From: Sediminicola sp035798135
GTDB taxonomy: Bacteria; Bacteroidota; Bacteroidia; Flavobacteriales; Flavobacteriaceae
Assembly: GCA_035798135.1 (NCBI GenBank)
Contig: JAPFBR010000008.1
Span: 50,924-114,923, forward strand
Direction of reading: 5' to 3'
Length of the DNA: 64,000 nt
Shown: piece by piece, positions 51,401-61,500 of the stretch
Layout of the letters: each line of letters starts with the position of its first letter
Numbering within the stretch: the stretch's first letter is position 1
Program-made: the position numbers and the translations under genes
Notes under the pieces: generated by a model
Seen by the model: the letters and a program-made list of their open reading frames with translations, nothing else
Databases searched by the model: none
Told to the model about the DNA's origin: nothing

Positions 51401-53384
51401 CGGTATTCCCGACAATGTAGAGGCTCAGACCACTTCTGGTTATGTGGCCCCGACCGGCTTGGATGACGATAACGATGGCTTGGACAACGCTTATGAAGGC
51501 GCTGGCAACGAAGGTTTGACGCCTGTGGATACGGACGGAGACGGCACCCCTGATCACCTTGATCTGGACAGTGACAATGACCTTGTGCCTGACAACAACG
51601 AGGGGAACGACTTCAATTTTGACGGGATCCCCGACCAGACCTTTACGGGTATTGATACGGATGGTGACGGTCTTGACGATGGTTACGAGGGCAGTGATGT
51701 GAACGACGGCTTCGATGTGAACGACGAGATCGATGATCCCGCGAACGACCTTCCGGACACGGACGGCGATGCCTCAACAGATGGGGACGTGAACTATAGG
51801 GACCTTGACGATGACGGGGACAATATTGATACCCCGGACGAGGATGCCAACAATGATGGCGACCCTACCAATGATGATACAGATGATGATGGTACCCCAG
51901 ATTACCTTGATCCCGATACCCCATTGGATACGGACGGGGACGGAGTAACGGATACTGATGAAAATACAGATGGGACAGACCCAACAGATCCATGTGATTT
52001 TATTCTTGCAAGCCAAACCGTAACACCTTCGGATGAATGGATTGCTCTTGATTGCGACGGTGATGGGGTAACAAACGGTGATGAAGTTACCGATGGAACT
52101 GATCCTTTGGATGGTTGCGATTACAATTCAGAAAGTATTACCCTTGCTCAAAGTGGCGATTACCTTTTATTGGACTGCGATGGAGATGGAGTGACCAATG
52201 GGGATGAAATAACGGATGGGACAGATCCATTGGATTCCTGTGATTTTATTTTAGCGAGTCAGACTGTATTAACATCAGACGAGTGGGAAAATCTAGATTG
52301 TGATGGAGACGGAGTGACCAATAGGGATGAACTTATAGATCAAACCGATCCTTTAGATCCTTGTAACCTACTTTTGAGTAGCCAATCCATGGATCCAACA
52401 AACGAATGGAATAATCTGGATTGTGATAGTGATGGAAATCCAAATGGTACCGATCCAAACCCACTTGTGGCAACTGCTGTAGATGATTCAGGAACGACCA
52501 TGCCGGAAACAGAAGTGTTCATAAATATTTTGGAGAACGACGATTATCTTCCTAATAACGATCCCAATAATTTAGGGACAACGTCAATAACCAGAATTGG
52601 GGGTGATGCTATAGGAACTGTTACTTTTGATTCAGAAACAGGGGAGTTATCTTATATTCCTGATGTGACCGAGACAGACACTAGTGTAACCATTATTTAT
52701 GAAGCCTGTAATATAGATCCTGATCCAGATGTCTGTGCCTCAGCAACAGTTACAATAGTTATTGAAGCTGGTGCAATGACCATAGATGCCGTTGATGACA
52801 ATTATTCAATTGACTTTATTATTGATAATGTAGGAGGTATAATTGAGGGTAGTAATGTATTGGATAATGATACCCTGAATGGGGAATCAGTAGATTTGGA
52901 TGTAACAATTACCTCTACACCTACTAATGAATTAAGAGTAAATGAAGATGGTACTGTTACTGTTATAGATGATAAAGTGTCCCCTGGAACGTATACAATT
53001 GAATATACGATTTGTGAAAAGGATAATCCCAATAATTGTGATACCGCAATTGTAACCGTAACAATAGGCATTATATCTAAAGGGCCCATTGAAGTAAATC
53101 AATTGGTGACACCGAATAGTGATGGTAAAAATGACTTTCTATTCATCAGAAATGTAGATTTGGCTCTTAATAATTCTATTAAAATTTTCAATAGATGGGG
53201 TAAAGCGGTGTACGAAGGCGTAGGTTATAATAATCAAAATAATGTATTTGATGGCAAATCTAAAGTTAGATCAACTATCGGTGCAGGGGATTACCTACCA
53301 GCTGGGGTATATTTTTATATATTTGAATATACATTTGAACAAAAAAATATTGCCGAAAGTGGTTACATTTATATCAGTCAATAA
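48471..53384 (+). CDS. Giant T9SS-exported thrombospondin-type-3-repeat adhesin
   Basis: A 1637-residue protein. A signal sequence (RKNTLSFLAGFLLFFAFSSF) precedes a beta-rich region to about residue 250. Residues 252-1152 form four calcium-binding TSP3-type repeats of about 225 residues (repeat start DTDGDGVPDxxDLDDDNDG); the DNA copies are near-identical. Residues 1153-1350 have four shorter repeats of about 42 residues (LDCDGDGVTNGDE, cysteine-bearing). Two beta-sandwich domains follow (AVDDSGTTMPETEVFINILENDD; AVDDNYSIDFIIDNV). The C-terminus (VTPNSDGKNDFLFI, IKIFNRWGKAVYEG, LPAGVYFYIFEY) is the gliding-associated type B sorting domain of T9SS. A surface adhesin. Confidence 0.93.
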   Translation: MDDFTFLNIKRKRKNTLSFLAGFLLFFAFSSFDSFSTLASTLDTDKNGAAITKDDSTDDSIDKSLSKISSGFYFADSGECQVSNKLEIRPFDFGFKDGVTDGSLNADNVDLSAKWNLPKGSIIVTVRGASTKSSGSFFEVNRDLPVVFYFSGSIPVKVIAEHSSRVDARHRDGIIAEDNVEYIQTTSLPKGIISIRNLNNYYVENTTSKPIEESKRFVWESQSTTNQIEFYTTSSFNVNGIRLSLIPITCPDTDGDGVPDVTDLDDDNDGILDTVESPDGVDIDSDNDGYPDRIDIDSDNDGIPDNVEAQTTSGYVAPSGLDDDNDGLDNAYEGTNNDGLTPVDTDGDNTPDYLDLDSDNDLVPDNNEGNDFNFDGIPDQTFTGTDTDGDGLDDGYEGSDVNDGFDVNDEIDDPANDLPDTDGDATTDGDVNYRDLDDDGDNIDTPDEDANNDGNPTNDDTDDDGTPDYLDPTDGKDTDGDGVPDITDLDDDNDGILDTVESPDGVDIDSDNDGFPDRIDIDSDNDGIPDNVEAQTTSGYVAPTGLDDDNDGLDNAYEGNGDQGLTPVDTDGDNTPDYLDLDSDNDLVPDNNEGNDFNFDGIPDQTFTGIDTDGDGLDDGYEGSDVNDGFDVNDEIDDPANDLPDTDGDATTDGDVNYRDLDDDGDNIDTPDEDANNDGNPTNDDTDDDGTPDYLDPTDGKDTDGDGVPDITDLDDDNDGILDTVESPDGVDIDSDNDGFPDRIDIDSDNDGIPDNVEAQTTSGYVAPTGLDDDNDGLDNAYEGAGNEGLTPVDTDGDNTPDHLDLDSDNDLVPDNNEGNDFNFDGIPDQTFTGIDTDGDGLDDGYEGSDVNDGFDVNDEIDDPANDLPDTDGDATTDGDVNYRDLDDDGDNIDTPDEDANNDGNPTNDDTDNDGTPDYLDPLDTDGDGVPDSIDLDDDNDGILDTDESDDLDQKPVDRDSDNDGYPDRIDIDSDNDGIPDNVEAQTTSGYVAPTGLDDDNDGLDNAYEGAGNEGLTPVDTDGDGTPDHLDLDSDNDLVPDNNEGNDFNFDGIPDQTFTGIDTDGDGLDDGYEGSDVNDGFDVNDEIDDPANDLPDTDGDASTDGDVNYRDLDDDGDNIDTPDEDANNDGDPTNDDTDDDGTPDYLDPDTPLDTDGDGVTDTDENTDGTDPTDPCDFILASQTVTPSDEWIALDCDGDGVTNGDEVTDGTDPLDGCDYNSESITLAQSGDYLLLDCDGDGVTNGDEITDGTDPLDSCDFILASQTVLTSDEWENLDCDGDGVTNRDELIDQTDPLDPCNLLLSSQSMDPTNEWNNLDCDSDGNPNGTDPNPLVATAVDDSGTTMPETEVFINILENDDYLPNNDPNNLGTTSITRIGGDAIGTVTFDSETGELSYIPDVTETDTSVTIIYEACNIDPDPDVCASATVTIVIEAGAMTIDAVDDNYSIDFIIDNVGGIIEGSNVLDNDTLNGESVDLDVTITSTPTNELRVNEDGTVTVIDDKVSPGTYTIEYTICEKDNPNNCDTAIVTVTIGIISKGPIEVNQLVTPNSDGKNDFLFIRNVDLALNNSIKIFNRWGKAVYEGVGYNNQNNVFDGKSKVRSTIGAGDYLPAGVYFYIFEYTFEQKNIAESGYIYISQ
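49224..51926 (+). repeat. Four tandem ~675-bp coding repeats
   Basis: Units 49224-49898, 49899-50573, 50574-51239, 51240-51926 (675, 675, 666, 687 bp). The stretch 49674-50137 is identical to 50349-50812 (464 bp, offset 675) as read base by base. This block is distinctly GC-rich compared with the flanking sequence. Confidence 0.95.
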
Positions 53385-53399
53385 TACATCTAATAGGAT

Positions 53400-54353
53400 A
53401 TGATTAATAGAAAGAAGTATTTTATACCATTAGTGCTATTATTTGCCTTTGTTGAGATCGTTCATGGGCAACAAGATGCCCAATATACCCAATATATGTT
53501 CAATACCCTTAGCGTAAACCCTGCCTATGCAGGTTCCAGGGGACAATTGAGTATTGCAGCCCTGTATAGGTCGCAGTGGGTAGGTTTGGAAGGCTCACCA
53601 ACTACGCAAACGCTGAACATACATTCGCCAATTCAAAATAGTAGGTTGGGCTATGGCCTATCAATTGTCAATGATGAGATTGGGGATGGTGTAGTTCAAG
53701 AAACTTATTTGGATGCTGTGGTGTCATATACTATTGAAGTGGCACGAGATGCCAAGTTATCATTTGGATTAAAGGCCGGTGGGAACTTACTGAATCTAGA
53801 CTTCGCCAAATTGCGGAATTTTGATTCCGAAGCAACGGACGGTAATAATATAGACAATAAATTTTCACCCAATTTTGGAGTAGGGGCATACTATCATACG
53901 AATGTGTTTTATCTTGGGCTTTCTGTTCCCAACCTATTGGAAACCAAACATTTTGACAACTCAAATAATGATTCCAATAGCACCAATTTTCTTTCTAAGG
54001 AAAGGATGAATTTTTATGTGATCACGGGTTATGTATTCGATATCAATCCTGTTTTGAAATTTAAACCAGCCTTATTGACGAAAGTTGTTAGCGGAGCTCC
54101 CTTGCAAATAGACCTTTCTGCCAATTTTATGTTCAATGAGAAATTTACATTTGGTGCAGCCTATAGATGGGATGCTGCGGTAAGTGCCTTGGCAGGTTTT
54201 CAAATAACGGATCAGTTTATGGTAGGATTGGCGTATGATCGTGAAACCACAGATTTAGGAGGCACACAGTTTAACGATGGATCTTTTGAAGTGTTTTTGA
54301 GGTTTGAATTGGTAAAATCCTACAAACGCTTGGTTTCTCCCCGTTTCTTCTAA
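53400..54353 (+). CDS. PorP/SprF-family T9SS outer-membrane protein
   Basis: The 317-residue protein has a signal peptide (YFIPLVLLFAFVEIVHGQ) and the PorP/SprF hallmark QYTQYMFNTLSVNPAYAGSR near the mature N-terminus, followed by WVGLEGSPTTQTLNIHSP. The rest is amphipathic beta, as for an outer-membrane barrel. In F. johnsoniae SprF pairs with the adhesin SprB encoded just upstream; here the giant adhesin is 15 bp upstream, so this is probably its dedicated partner. Confidence 0.94.
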   Translation: MINRKKYFIPLVLLFAFVEIVHGQQDAQYTQYMFNTLSVNPAYAGSRGQLSIAALYRSQWVGLEGSPTTQTLNIHSPIQNSRLGYGLSIVNDEIGDGVVQETYLDAVVSYTIEVARDAKLSFGLKAGGNLLNLDFAKLRNFDSEATDGNNIDNKFSPNFGVGAYYHTNVFYLGLSVPNLLETKHFDNSNNDSNSTNFLSKERMNFYVITGYVFDINPVLKFKPALLTKVVSGAPLQIDLSANFMFNEKFTFGAAYRWDAAVSALAGFQITDQFMVGLAYDRETTDLGGTQFNDGSFEVFLRFELVKSYKRLVSPRFF

Positions 54354-54364
54354 AAAAAATAAAA

Positions 54365-56302
54365 ATGATCAAAAAAATACTTTTTGTTATTGTCTTAGCT
54401 TTTATTGGGTCAGGGACGTTGATTGCGCAGGAGCGATCGATTGAAAAGGCGAACCAAAAGTATGAAGAATACTCTTTTAGTCCGGCCATTGATATCTATA
54501 AAAAAGTTTTGGAAAAGGGGTTTGTAACTCCAGACATGCTCAAGAAATTGGGTAATGCCTATTATTTTAAGGCAGATTATTCAGAGGCGGCCAAGATTTA
54601 TAAAAGACTGGTCGACGAGTTTCCTACCGATCTAGCACCTGAATATTATTTCCGATACGCACAAGTTCTGAAGTCATTGGGTAATTACTCAGAATCGGAT
54701 GTCATCATGTCTCAATTTACACAAATGACTTCTGGGGATGAAAGGGCCATGGCCTATAAAAATGAGCGTAATTACCTGGAAGAAATAAAAGATAATTCAG
54801 GAAGGTATGAATTGAAGCCTTTTGAGTATAATTCGCCCTATGGTGATTTTGCCCCCTCTTATTACAAGCAAGGATTAATTTTTTCATCGGATAGGGATAC
54901 AGGTAATTTGGCTCGGTACAGGCATACTTGGACTTCTAAGGACTTTTTGGATCTCTATAAGGTGAATGTGGATAGCATTTCCAATAAATTGGTAGTCAAA
55001 TTAGGTGAAAATATCAATACTAGACTCCATGAATCCACTTCGGCAACAACCAAAAATGGAGAGGTGATCTACTTCACTAGAAATAACCTTTTGGATACCA
55101 AAAATGAGAAGGGTAAAAAGGGAATCATAAGATTGAAAATATACAGGGCACAACTACAGAACGGTATTTGGACTGAGGTGGAGGAACTGCCATTTAATAG
55201 TGATTCATACTCAGTGGCACATCCAGCTTTAAGTCCGGATGATAAAACCTTGTATTTTGCTTCCGATATGCCGGGAACGCTTGGACTATCGGATATTTTT
55301 AAGGTGACCATCAATCAGGACGGTACTTTTAGCACCCCTGAAAATTTGGGAAATACCATAAATACCGAGGCTAGGGAGACCTTTCCTTTTGTGAGCGATA
55401 AGGAGATTTTATACTTCTCTTCAGATGGACATCCAGGGTTAGGGGGATTGGACATCTTTGCCACGAAAATAGCCTTTGGGGATCTTTCTGGAAAAATTGC
55501 CAATGTGGGAGAACCTGTGAACAGTAATCTGGATGATTTTACCTACATTTTTAACGAAGAAACTAGGGATGGTTATTTTGCATCCAACCGTGTGGGAGGA
55601 ATGGGTGAAGATGATATTTATGCCTTTAAGGAAATTGAGCCTTTGGTGTTGGACTGCATACAACAAGTAACAGGAACCGTTAGGGATAAAATATCCAATG
55701 AGGTATTGGTTGGTGCTACGGTAATGGTCATCAATGAGGACAATATAGAGGTGTCCAATACAATTACCAATTCCAATGGGGACTATGGCCTAACAGTGGA
55801 TTGTAATCAAGGAAATTTTGTTAGGGCTTCAACAGAAGGGTATATCCCTGCAGAAGAGTATTTGGGAATTTCTGATGGAAAACCTAAGATCATTGACTTC
55901 TATCTGGAGCGTGAAATTATTACAGCAGGATTTGGTGATGATTTGGCGAAATTATTACAGTTGAGCACAATCTACTTTGATTTGAACAAGTACAATATCC
56001 GTAAAGATGCTGAGATTGAGATTCAAAAAGTAATCGCCGCCATGGAGAAATACCCAAGTTTAAAGATCCAGGTGAACTCACACACGGATAGTAGGGGGCC
56101 TGACCCATATAACCTATGGCTATCACAAAGAAGGGCAGAGTCTACAGTAACCTATATGGTTTCCCAAGGAATTTCCAAGGACAGGCTAAATGGTGAAGGC
56201 TATGGTGAAACCAGGTTGGTAAACAATTGTGGTAATAGTGTTAAATGTTCTTCAGAAGAACACCAACTTAACCGAAGATCAGAATTTATAATATTGGAAT
56301 AA
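54365..56302 (+). CDS. PorE-like OmpA-family protein (TPR, PD40, CRD, OmpA)
   Basis: The 645-residue protein has a signal peptide (MIKKILFVIVLAFIGSGTLIA), then TPR-like helices (EEYSFSPAIDIYKKVLEKG; YYFKADYSEAAKIYKRL), WD40-like beta-propeller repeats (PALSPDDKTLYFASDMPG; FPFVSDKEILYFSSDGHPG), a carboxypeptidase-regulatory-like domain (GTVRDKISNEVLVGATVMV), and a C-terminal OmpA domain (IYFDLNKYNIRKDAE; VNSHTDSRGPDPYN; LSQRRAESTVTYMV) that binds peptidoglycan. The same domain order is reported for PorE of Porphyromonas. It links an outer-membrane complex to the wall. Third gene of the adhesin-PorP-OmpA set. Confidence 0.92.
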   Translation: MIKKILFVIVLAFIGSGTLIAQERSIEKANQKYEEYSFSPAIDIYKKVLEKGFVTPDMLKKLGNAYYFKADYSEAAKIYKRLVDEFPTDLAPEYYFRYAQVLKSLGNYSESDVIMSQFTQMTSGDERAMAYKNERNYLEEIKDNSGRYELKPFEYNSPYGDFAPSYYKQGLIFSSDRDTGNLARYRHTWTSKDFLDLYKVNVDSISNKLVVKLGENINTRLHESTSATTKNGEVIYFTRNNLLDTKNEKGKKGIIRLKIYRAQLQNGIWTEVEELPFNSDSYSVAHPALSPDDKTLYFASDMPGTLGLSDIFKVTINQDGTFSTPENLGNTINTEARETFPFVSDKEILYFSSDGHPGLGGLDIFATKIAFGDLSGKIANVGEPVNSNLDDFTYIFNEETRDGYFASNRVGGMGEDDIYAFKEIEPLVLDCIQQVTGTVRDKISNEVLVGATVMVINEDNIEVSNTITNSNGDYGLTVDCNQGNFVRASTEGYIPAEEYLGISDGKPKIIDFYLEREIITAGFGDDLAKLLQLSTIYFDLNKYNIRKDAEIEIQKVIAAMEKYPSLKIQVNSHTDSRGPDPYNLWLSQRRAESTVTYMVSQGISKDRLNGEGYGETRLVNNCGNSVKCSSEEHQLNRRSEFIILE

Positions 56303-56330
56303 CGTATCTTTTTATTCATATATTAAATTG

Positions 56331-56363
56331 AAATGCAGTTGTAAAAACAACTGCATTTTTTTT
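56331..56363 (+). terminator. Terminator after the adhesin-PorP-OmpA operon
   Basis: AAATGCAGTTGT/ACAACTGCATTT, 12 bp with a 4-nt loop, followed by T-run. Confidence 0.92.
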
Positions 56364-56625
56364 GATTCAATTTTTAATGTGCTCCATTTATGCTGTGTAT
56401 TGGAAAGATGGAGATTTTTTTTGAACTTGGTTTACTTCATAAATGCTACTTTATGTTGCTCTCTTTTTGTGTAAATATGGATGAAGTAGCAATTAACCAC
56501 TGTTACAGATCTATTTACAACATAATATTTTTATTACATGGTTAAATAAATATATTCACCAATTGATAATATATTCAAATAGTTTTTATTATTATCATAA
56601 TTACTGATATAGTATAATTGAATCT
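56364..56625. other. Non-coding gap after the terminator
   Basis: About 260 bases, very AT-rich. No gene, RNA or good promoter match seen beyond what must drive the next gene. Confidence 0.5.
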
Positions 56626-58281
56626 ATGTGTTTTAGCCATAAATTAAAACAATTTGTATTAATAGTGTTCCTTCTGCTGTTTGGCCTCCCCTTATTGGCG
56701 CAAGTAACTGGCGATTATAGATCTAAAGCAACGGGTAATTGGAGTAGCTCTAGTACCTGGCAAATATATAATGGATCCTCTTGGGTGAATGCCACCAACT
56801 ATCCTGGCCAAAATAGTAATGTAGGTACTGTTACTATTGGAAGTGGGAATACGGTAACCTTGAATGTGAATATTACTTCTTATACCATAAATAAGCTAAT
56901 TATTGGAGATCGATCTGGTGGAAACGATACCCTGTCATTGCCCGATAACGGAAGTTTTCAAGTTAACATAATGCAAGTATCGGTAGAGAGCGATGGTATT
57001 CTATCATGGGTTAAAAATGCCGATTTGTATTTACCTGAAGGTTCACAAATATTCAATAATGGTGGTCAGATTAGAACTGATAAAAATTGTAATGCCTCTC
57101 AAAATATTTATATTGGATCCGAAAAATTTTCAAATTGTAATGGAAATGGGGGAGTCGATTATTCTTTTGATGATATTGAGTCTGCACTTCCTCCTCCTAC
57201 AAGTAATGGGGATATTACCGAATGCGAAAATGACCCTATTCAGACCCTGACAGCTTCTGCAACCCCTCCTTCTGGTGCTTATGTAGAATGGTATACAGCT
57301 TCTAGTGGTGGTACTTCCGTTTCTCCCACACTTTATACTGTAGGAAATGTTACGTATTACGGAGAAAGTGTGGATAATTCAGATTCCAGTCGAAGAAGCC
57401 TATTTAGAACTGCTGTTACGCTAACCATTCGCCCAAGGCCTACAATATCGGTCACCAGTGCCCCAAATTGTGTATTTCAGCTTTTTTCGCCTACTACCTA
57501 TCAATTGGAGGTAACGGTTAGTACTGGCAGTGTAACGAGTACGGCGGGCACAGTCACAAATACCTCTGGCAATAGATGGGCTATTACTAATGTGCCAAAT
57601 GGAACCAACATTGTGGTTACGGTAACCGATGCCAACGGCTGTACCAATCAACTTCCAGTGACCGCACCTAATTGTTCCTGTCCTGTGGTAAATGCGCCTA
57701 CTAGCGGAGGTAATAAGTCTTATTGTACAGGGGATCCTGTACCAAGCATAACAGCAACGGTAGGTGTAGGTGAAACGGTGGACTGGTACAATTCTGCTAG
57801 TGGAGGAACATTATTGTTAATGGGCAATACAACATACATCCCTACCGGCCCAGGAACATTTTACGCCGAAGCACGGAATACAACAACAAACTGCCTCAGT
57901 GGTGCTAGGACGGCTATTACCGTTACCCAGAATACTCCGTCTACGGCCTCTATTGGACCAAATCAATCAATTTTTACTGGAGGTAATGCTATTTTTACAG
58001 TTACTACAACTAATGCCGATACCTATCAATGGCAGGTTAGTACAGATGGAGGAACGGTTTATAATAATATTGTGAATGGGACGGAATATGCCGGCACTCA
58101 GTCAACTGCCCTCACCGTAAAGTCGGCAGAAGTAAATAAAAACGGCTACAGATATAGGGTTTTGGCTTCAAAATCAGGATCGAGTTGCCCAGCTACAATT
58201 TCATCTTCAGCATTGTTGACCATTAAGGTGAAAACAGTAATAACCAGTAGGAGGATTACCCATAGGGTGAAGAAGAATTAA
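56626..58281 (+). CDS. Secreted protein with Ig-like domains and basic C-terminal tail
   Basis: A 551-residue exported protein (signal FVLIVFLLLFGLPLLAQ). An N-terminal region begins DYRSKATGNWSSSSTWQI, a start frequent in flavobacterial surface proteins, with a beta-helix-like stretch. Two Ig-like modules follow (EWYTASSGGTSVSPTLYTV; VDWYNSASGGTLLLMGNTTY), spaced by a cysteine-bearing region, then a third beta domain. There is no type A or B sorting domain; instead it ends VITSRRITHRVKKN, nearly the same tail as the next gene. Surface attachment is likely; ligand unknown. Confidence 0.8.
   Translation: MCFSHKLKQFVLIVFLLLFGLPLLAQVTGDYRSKATGNWSSSSTWQIYNGSSWVNATNYPGQNSNVGTVTIGSGNTVTLNVNITSYTINKLIIGDRSGGNDTLSLPDNGSFQVNIMQVSVESDGILSWVKNADLYLPEGSQIFNNGGQIRTDKNCNASQNIYIGSEKFSNCNGNGGVDYSFDDIESALPPPTSNGDITECENDPIQTLTASATPPSGAYVEWYTASSGGTSVSPTLYTVGNVTYYGESVDNSDSSRRSLFRTAVTLTIRPRPTISVTSAPNCVFQLFSPTTYQLEVTVSTGSVTSTAGTVTNTSGNRWAITNVPNGTNIVVTVTDANGCTNQLPVTAPNCSCPVVNAPTSGGNKSYCTGDPVPSITATVGVGETVDWYNSASGGTLLLMGNTTYIPTGPGTFYAEARNTTTNCLSGARTAITVTQNTPSTASIGPNQSIFTGGNAIFTVTTTNADTYQWQVSTDGGTVYNNIVNGTEYAGTQSTALTVKSAEVNKNGYRYRVLASKSGSSCPATISSSALLTIKVKTVITSRRITHRVKKN
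58237..58281 (+). other. Shared C-terminal tail, copy 1
   Basis: VITSRRITHRVKKN and stop. Compare the copy at 62248-62292 (9 of 14 residues identical, others conservative). Confidence 0.8.
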
Positions 58282-58527
58282 TTTAATGGTGATAGGTAAA
58301 CGGTAGGCCTTTATTCATAAGGGCTTATCGACCAAATCACTCTTTTTTTTTAACATACACACCTAATATCTTTATCTACATAGTCCTTAAAGGTCAATAC
58401 ACAACAAATGTTAGCTAGGTTATTCTTTCCTTCCTATTTTTAATCCTAAAATTGGTGACTTATAGTTTTTATATAAAATTACAAACTACCTGATTAATAA
58501 AGATTTAAAAATTGAATCTAATAAAAT

Positions 58528-61500
58528 ATGTTGTATTTATTAAAATTTCGGATCTATAACAATAGAGGCTATATTTTGATTATGTTGCTTTTTGGATTCT
58601 CCAATGTAATGGGGCAGCAAACCTTTTTAGATAATTTCAATACGACTTCCTATTCCAATAATAACGGAACTTCTAGTTTTTCTTCGAATTGGAATGAAGG
58701 AAATGATGATAATAGCCCAAGTGGAGGAGGGATTAGAATTGCTAATAACGTATTACAATTTCAGAAAATAGATAATGAGCTTATAGAGAGAAGTTTAAAT
58801 CTATCAGGAGCATTGAATGCTACACTTACTTTTAATTATAATGGAGCGGATAGGGGTGGGCAAACCTTGTTGGTGCAATTATGGAATGGCTCATTATGGC
58901 AAACTGTTTCAACCTTAAATAACAATAATTCTGGATCCATATCATATCCTTTAACAGCCAATCAAATGTCCTCATCATCAGCTATCCGATTTGTTTCGGG
59001 AAGCGGAAAATGGGGTAAGAATGATATCTATTATATAGATAATGTACAATTCTCAGCTTCCTATGGACCAACTTTATCTATTAATGATGTAACAGTCAAC
59101 GAGGGCTCAGGGTCCGCTATTTTTACAGTAACCCATACCGATGGAAACGCTACCGGAGCTTTTACAGTAAATTATACAACTGTAAACGGATCTGCATTGG
59201 CAGGATCGGACTATATAGCTAAAACAGGCACTTTAAATTTCAGTGGAATATCAGGAGTCACCAATACAATATCAATATCCATTATCGACGATTCTGAATA
59301 TGAATCTTCCGAAACTTTTACAATTCAATTTACAAGTGTTTCTAATCCTTCGGTAAATATTTCAGATGTTGGAATAGGAACAATTACAGATAATGAGGTT
59401 ATATTGAACAATACACCCCTTACCTTATTTGATGATTTTGCTGGGTATATAGGATATACCTCTACTGGAGGCACCTTGAGGACCCAAGATAATAATACGA
59501 ACGCTTGTTCGGTAACCAATTCTTCAAGTAATACATTAACATCTTCTATACCGGTTTCTGGACTCGTAGATAGAGCCTATTTATATTGGTCACATTCAGG
59601 TGCATTGCCGGATACCCAAGTTACCTTTGAAGGGAATACCGTTAATGCTGATTATGTATATACCTCTTCACTTACGGGAGGTAGAATATTTTATGGGGGT
59701 GTAAGTGATGTTACTAGCATCATAAAGGGAATTACCAACCCATCAACTAATGTATATGATTTTTCGGGATTAACTATAGATACTTCAAATACGTATTGTT
59801 CCTCAGCTACGGTTCTTGGGGGATGGAGTCTTTTAGTGTTCTATTCAGATCCGAGTTTACCTGCTTCCACGATAAATTTATACCAAGGATTTCATGGGGA
59901 AAGCAATTCTTCTTCTTCTTATACTTTAGGAGGGTTTTTTGCTATTGGTGCCACAGGATCTAAAACAACGGTATTATCTTGGGAAGGTGACCAGACCTTG
60001 AGTAATAATGAGTTGTTATCTGTTACTTCTGGTGCAGGTACATTCACCCTTTCCGGCGATGGGGACAATAATGGAATAACTGTCAATAATCCATTTAACT
60101 CCACTATTTATGACAACACAGCAACACCTGTAGTAAATAATGCACTAGCTTATGGAGTAGATTTGGATACTTATGACGTATCTCCCTATGTAACTGCAGG
60201 TGAATCAACCATATCCACTACAGTACAGTCAGGTCAGGATTTTATAATTCTAAACGCAGTGGTCCTCAAAGTTCCTTCTAATTTAATAACCGGGACAGTA
60301 TTTGAAGATATTAATTATGGGGGGGGAGCAGGTCGTAATTTGATAAATTCGAATGGGATTCCTTTAGGAGGAGCAAAAGTTGAGTTGTATAATTCAACTG
60401 GAACTTTGTTACAAACTTATACAACTAATTCATCTGGCAAATATGTATTTGGAGGTATGGCAAATGGAACTTATACGGTAAGGGTTGTAAATGGGACAGT
60501 AAAATCTACAAGAATTGGTGGCAGTGCATGTACAACATGCTTGCCAACACAAACATTTAAAGTCGACTATGCCCTTGGTGCCTTAACTGAAAATCCAAAT
60601 AAAGTAGGAGGGGAAAATCCTTCAGGAGTAGATCCAGCTTCTGGAATACGCACTGGAGCACAATCCATTTCATCGGTTACCATATTTAGTCAAGGGGTAG
60701 TAGGAGTAGACTTTGGATATAATTTTAATACGATAGTAAATACAAATCAAATAGGACAAGGATCTTTAAACCAGTTTATAACAAATGCCAACAACTTGGA
60801 TGAAACTGGTTTGGATATAGAGGCCAATAGTATTTTTGATCCAGCAGCAGGGGAGGATACCTCAATCTTTATGATTCCCCCTACAGGCGATGCTTTGGGA
60901 AGAGCGGCAAGCACCACCTATGGCAGTGGTTATTTTGACATTTTTATTACAGATGCACAACAATTACCTATAATGACCGCTGCCAATACGATAGTGGACG
61001 GCAGAACACAAACGGCCTATTCAGGAAATACAAATGCGGGTACTTTAGGAGCTGGGGGAACATCTGTGGGAGTTAATGGAAGTGCACTTTTTAACTTTAA
61101 TCGTCCAGAAATACAGGTGCATAGAAATGGGGGCGATGTTTTTAGAACTCAGGGGAATAATATCACCATAAGAAATCTTGCAATATATTCGAATGATAAA
61201 GCTGGAATTCTGGTCAATGCAGGGCTTACCAATGTTTTTGATAATATTCTTGGGGTTAATGCCCTTGGTGTGAAATCGGGTGCTATACAATACGCAACTG
61301 AAGTTATTGGTGGTACTGCAATAATTGCCCGTAATTTCTTTAATGGTTCCGATATTGCGGCTATCCGTATTAATGGGGGATCCAATACTATTTTAGAATA
61401 CAATCATATCTTTCAAAACGGAACGGGAACTACTTGTATGGATAATATATTGCTAGATAGTGGATCTGGAATTATAATAAGGTACAACCTAATCAATGAC

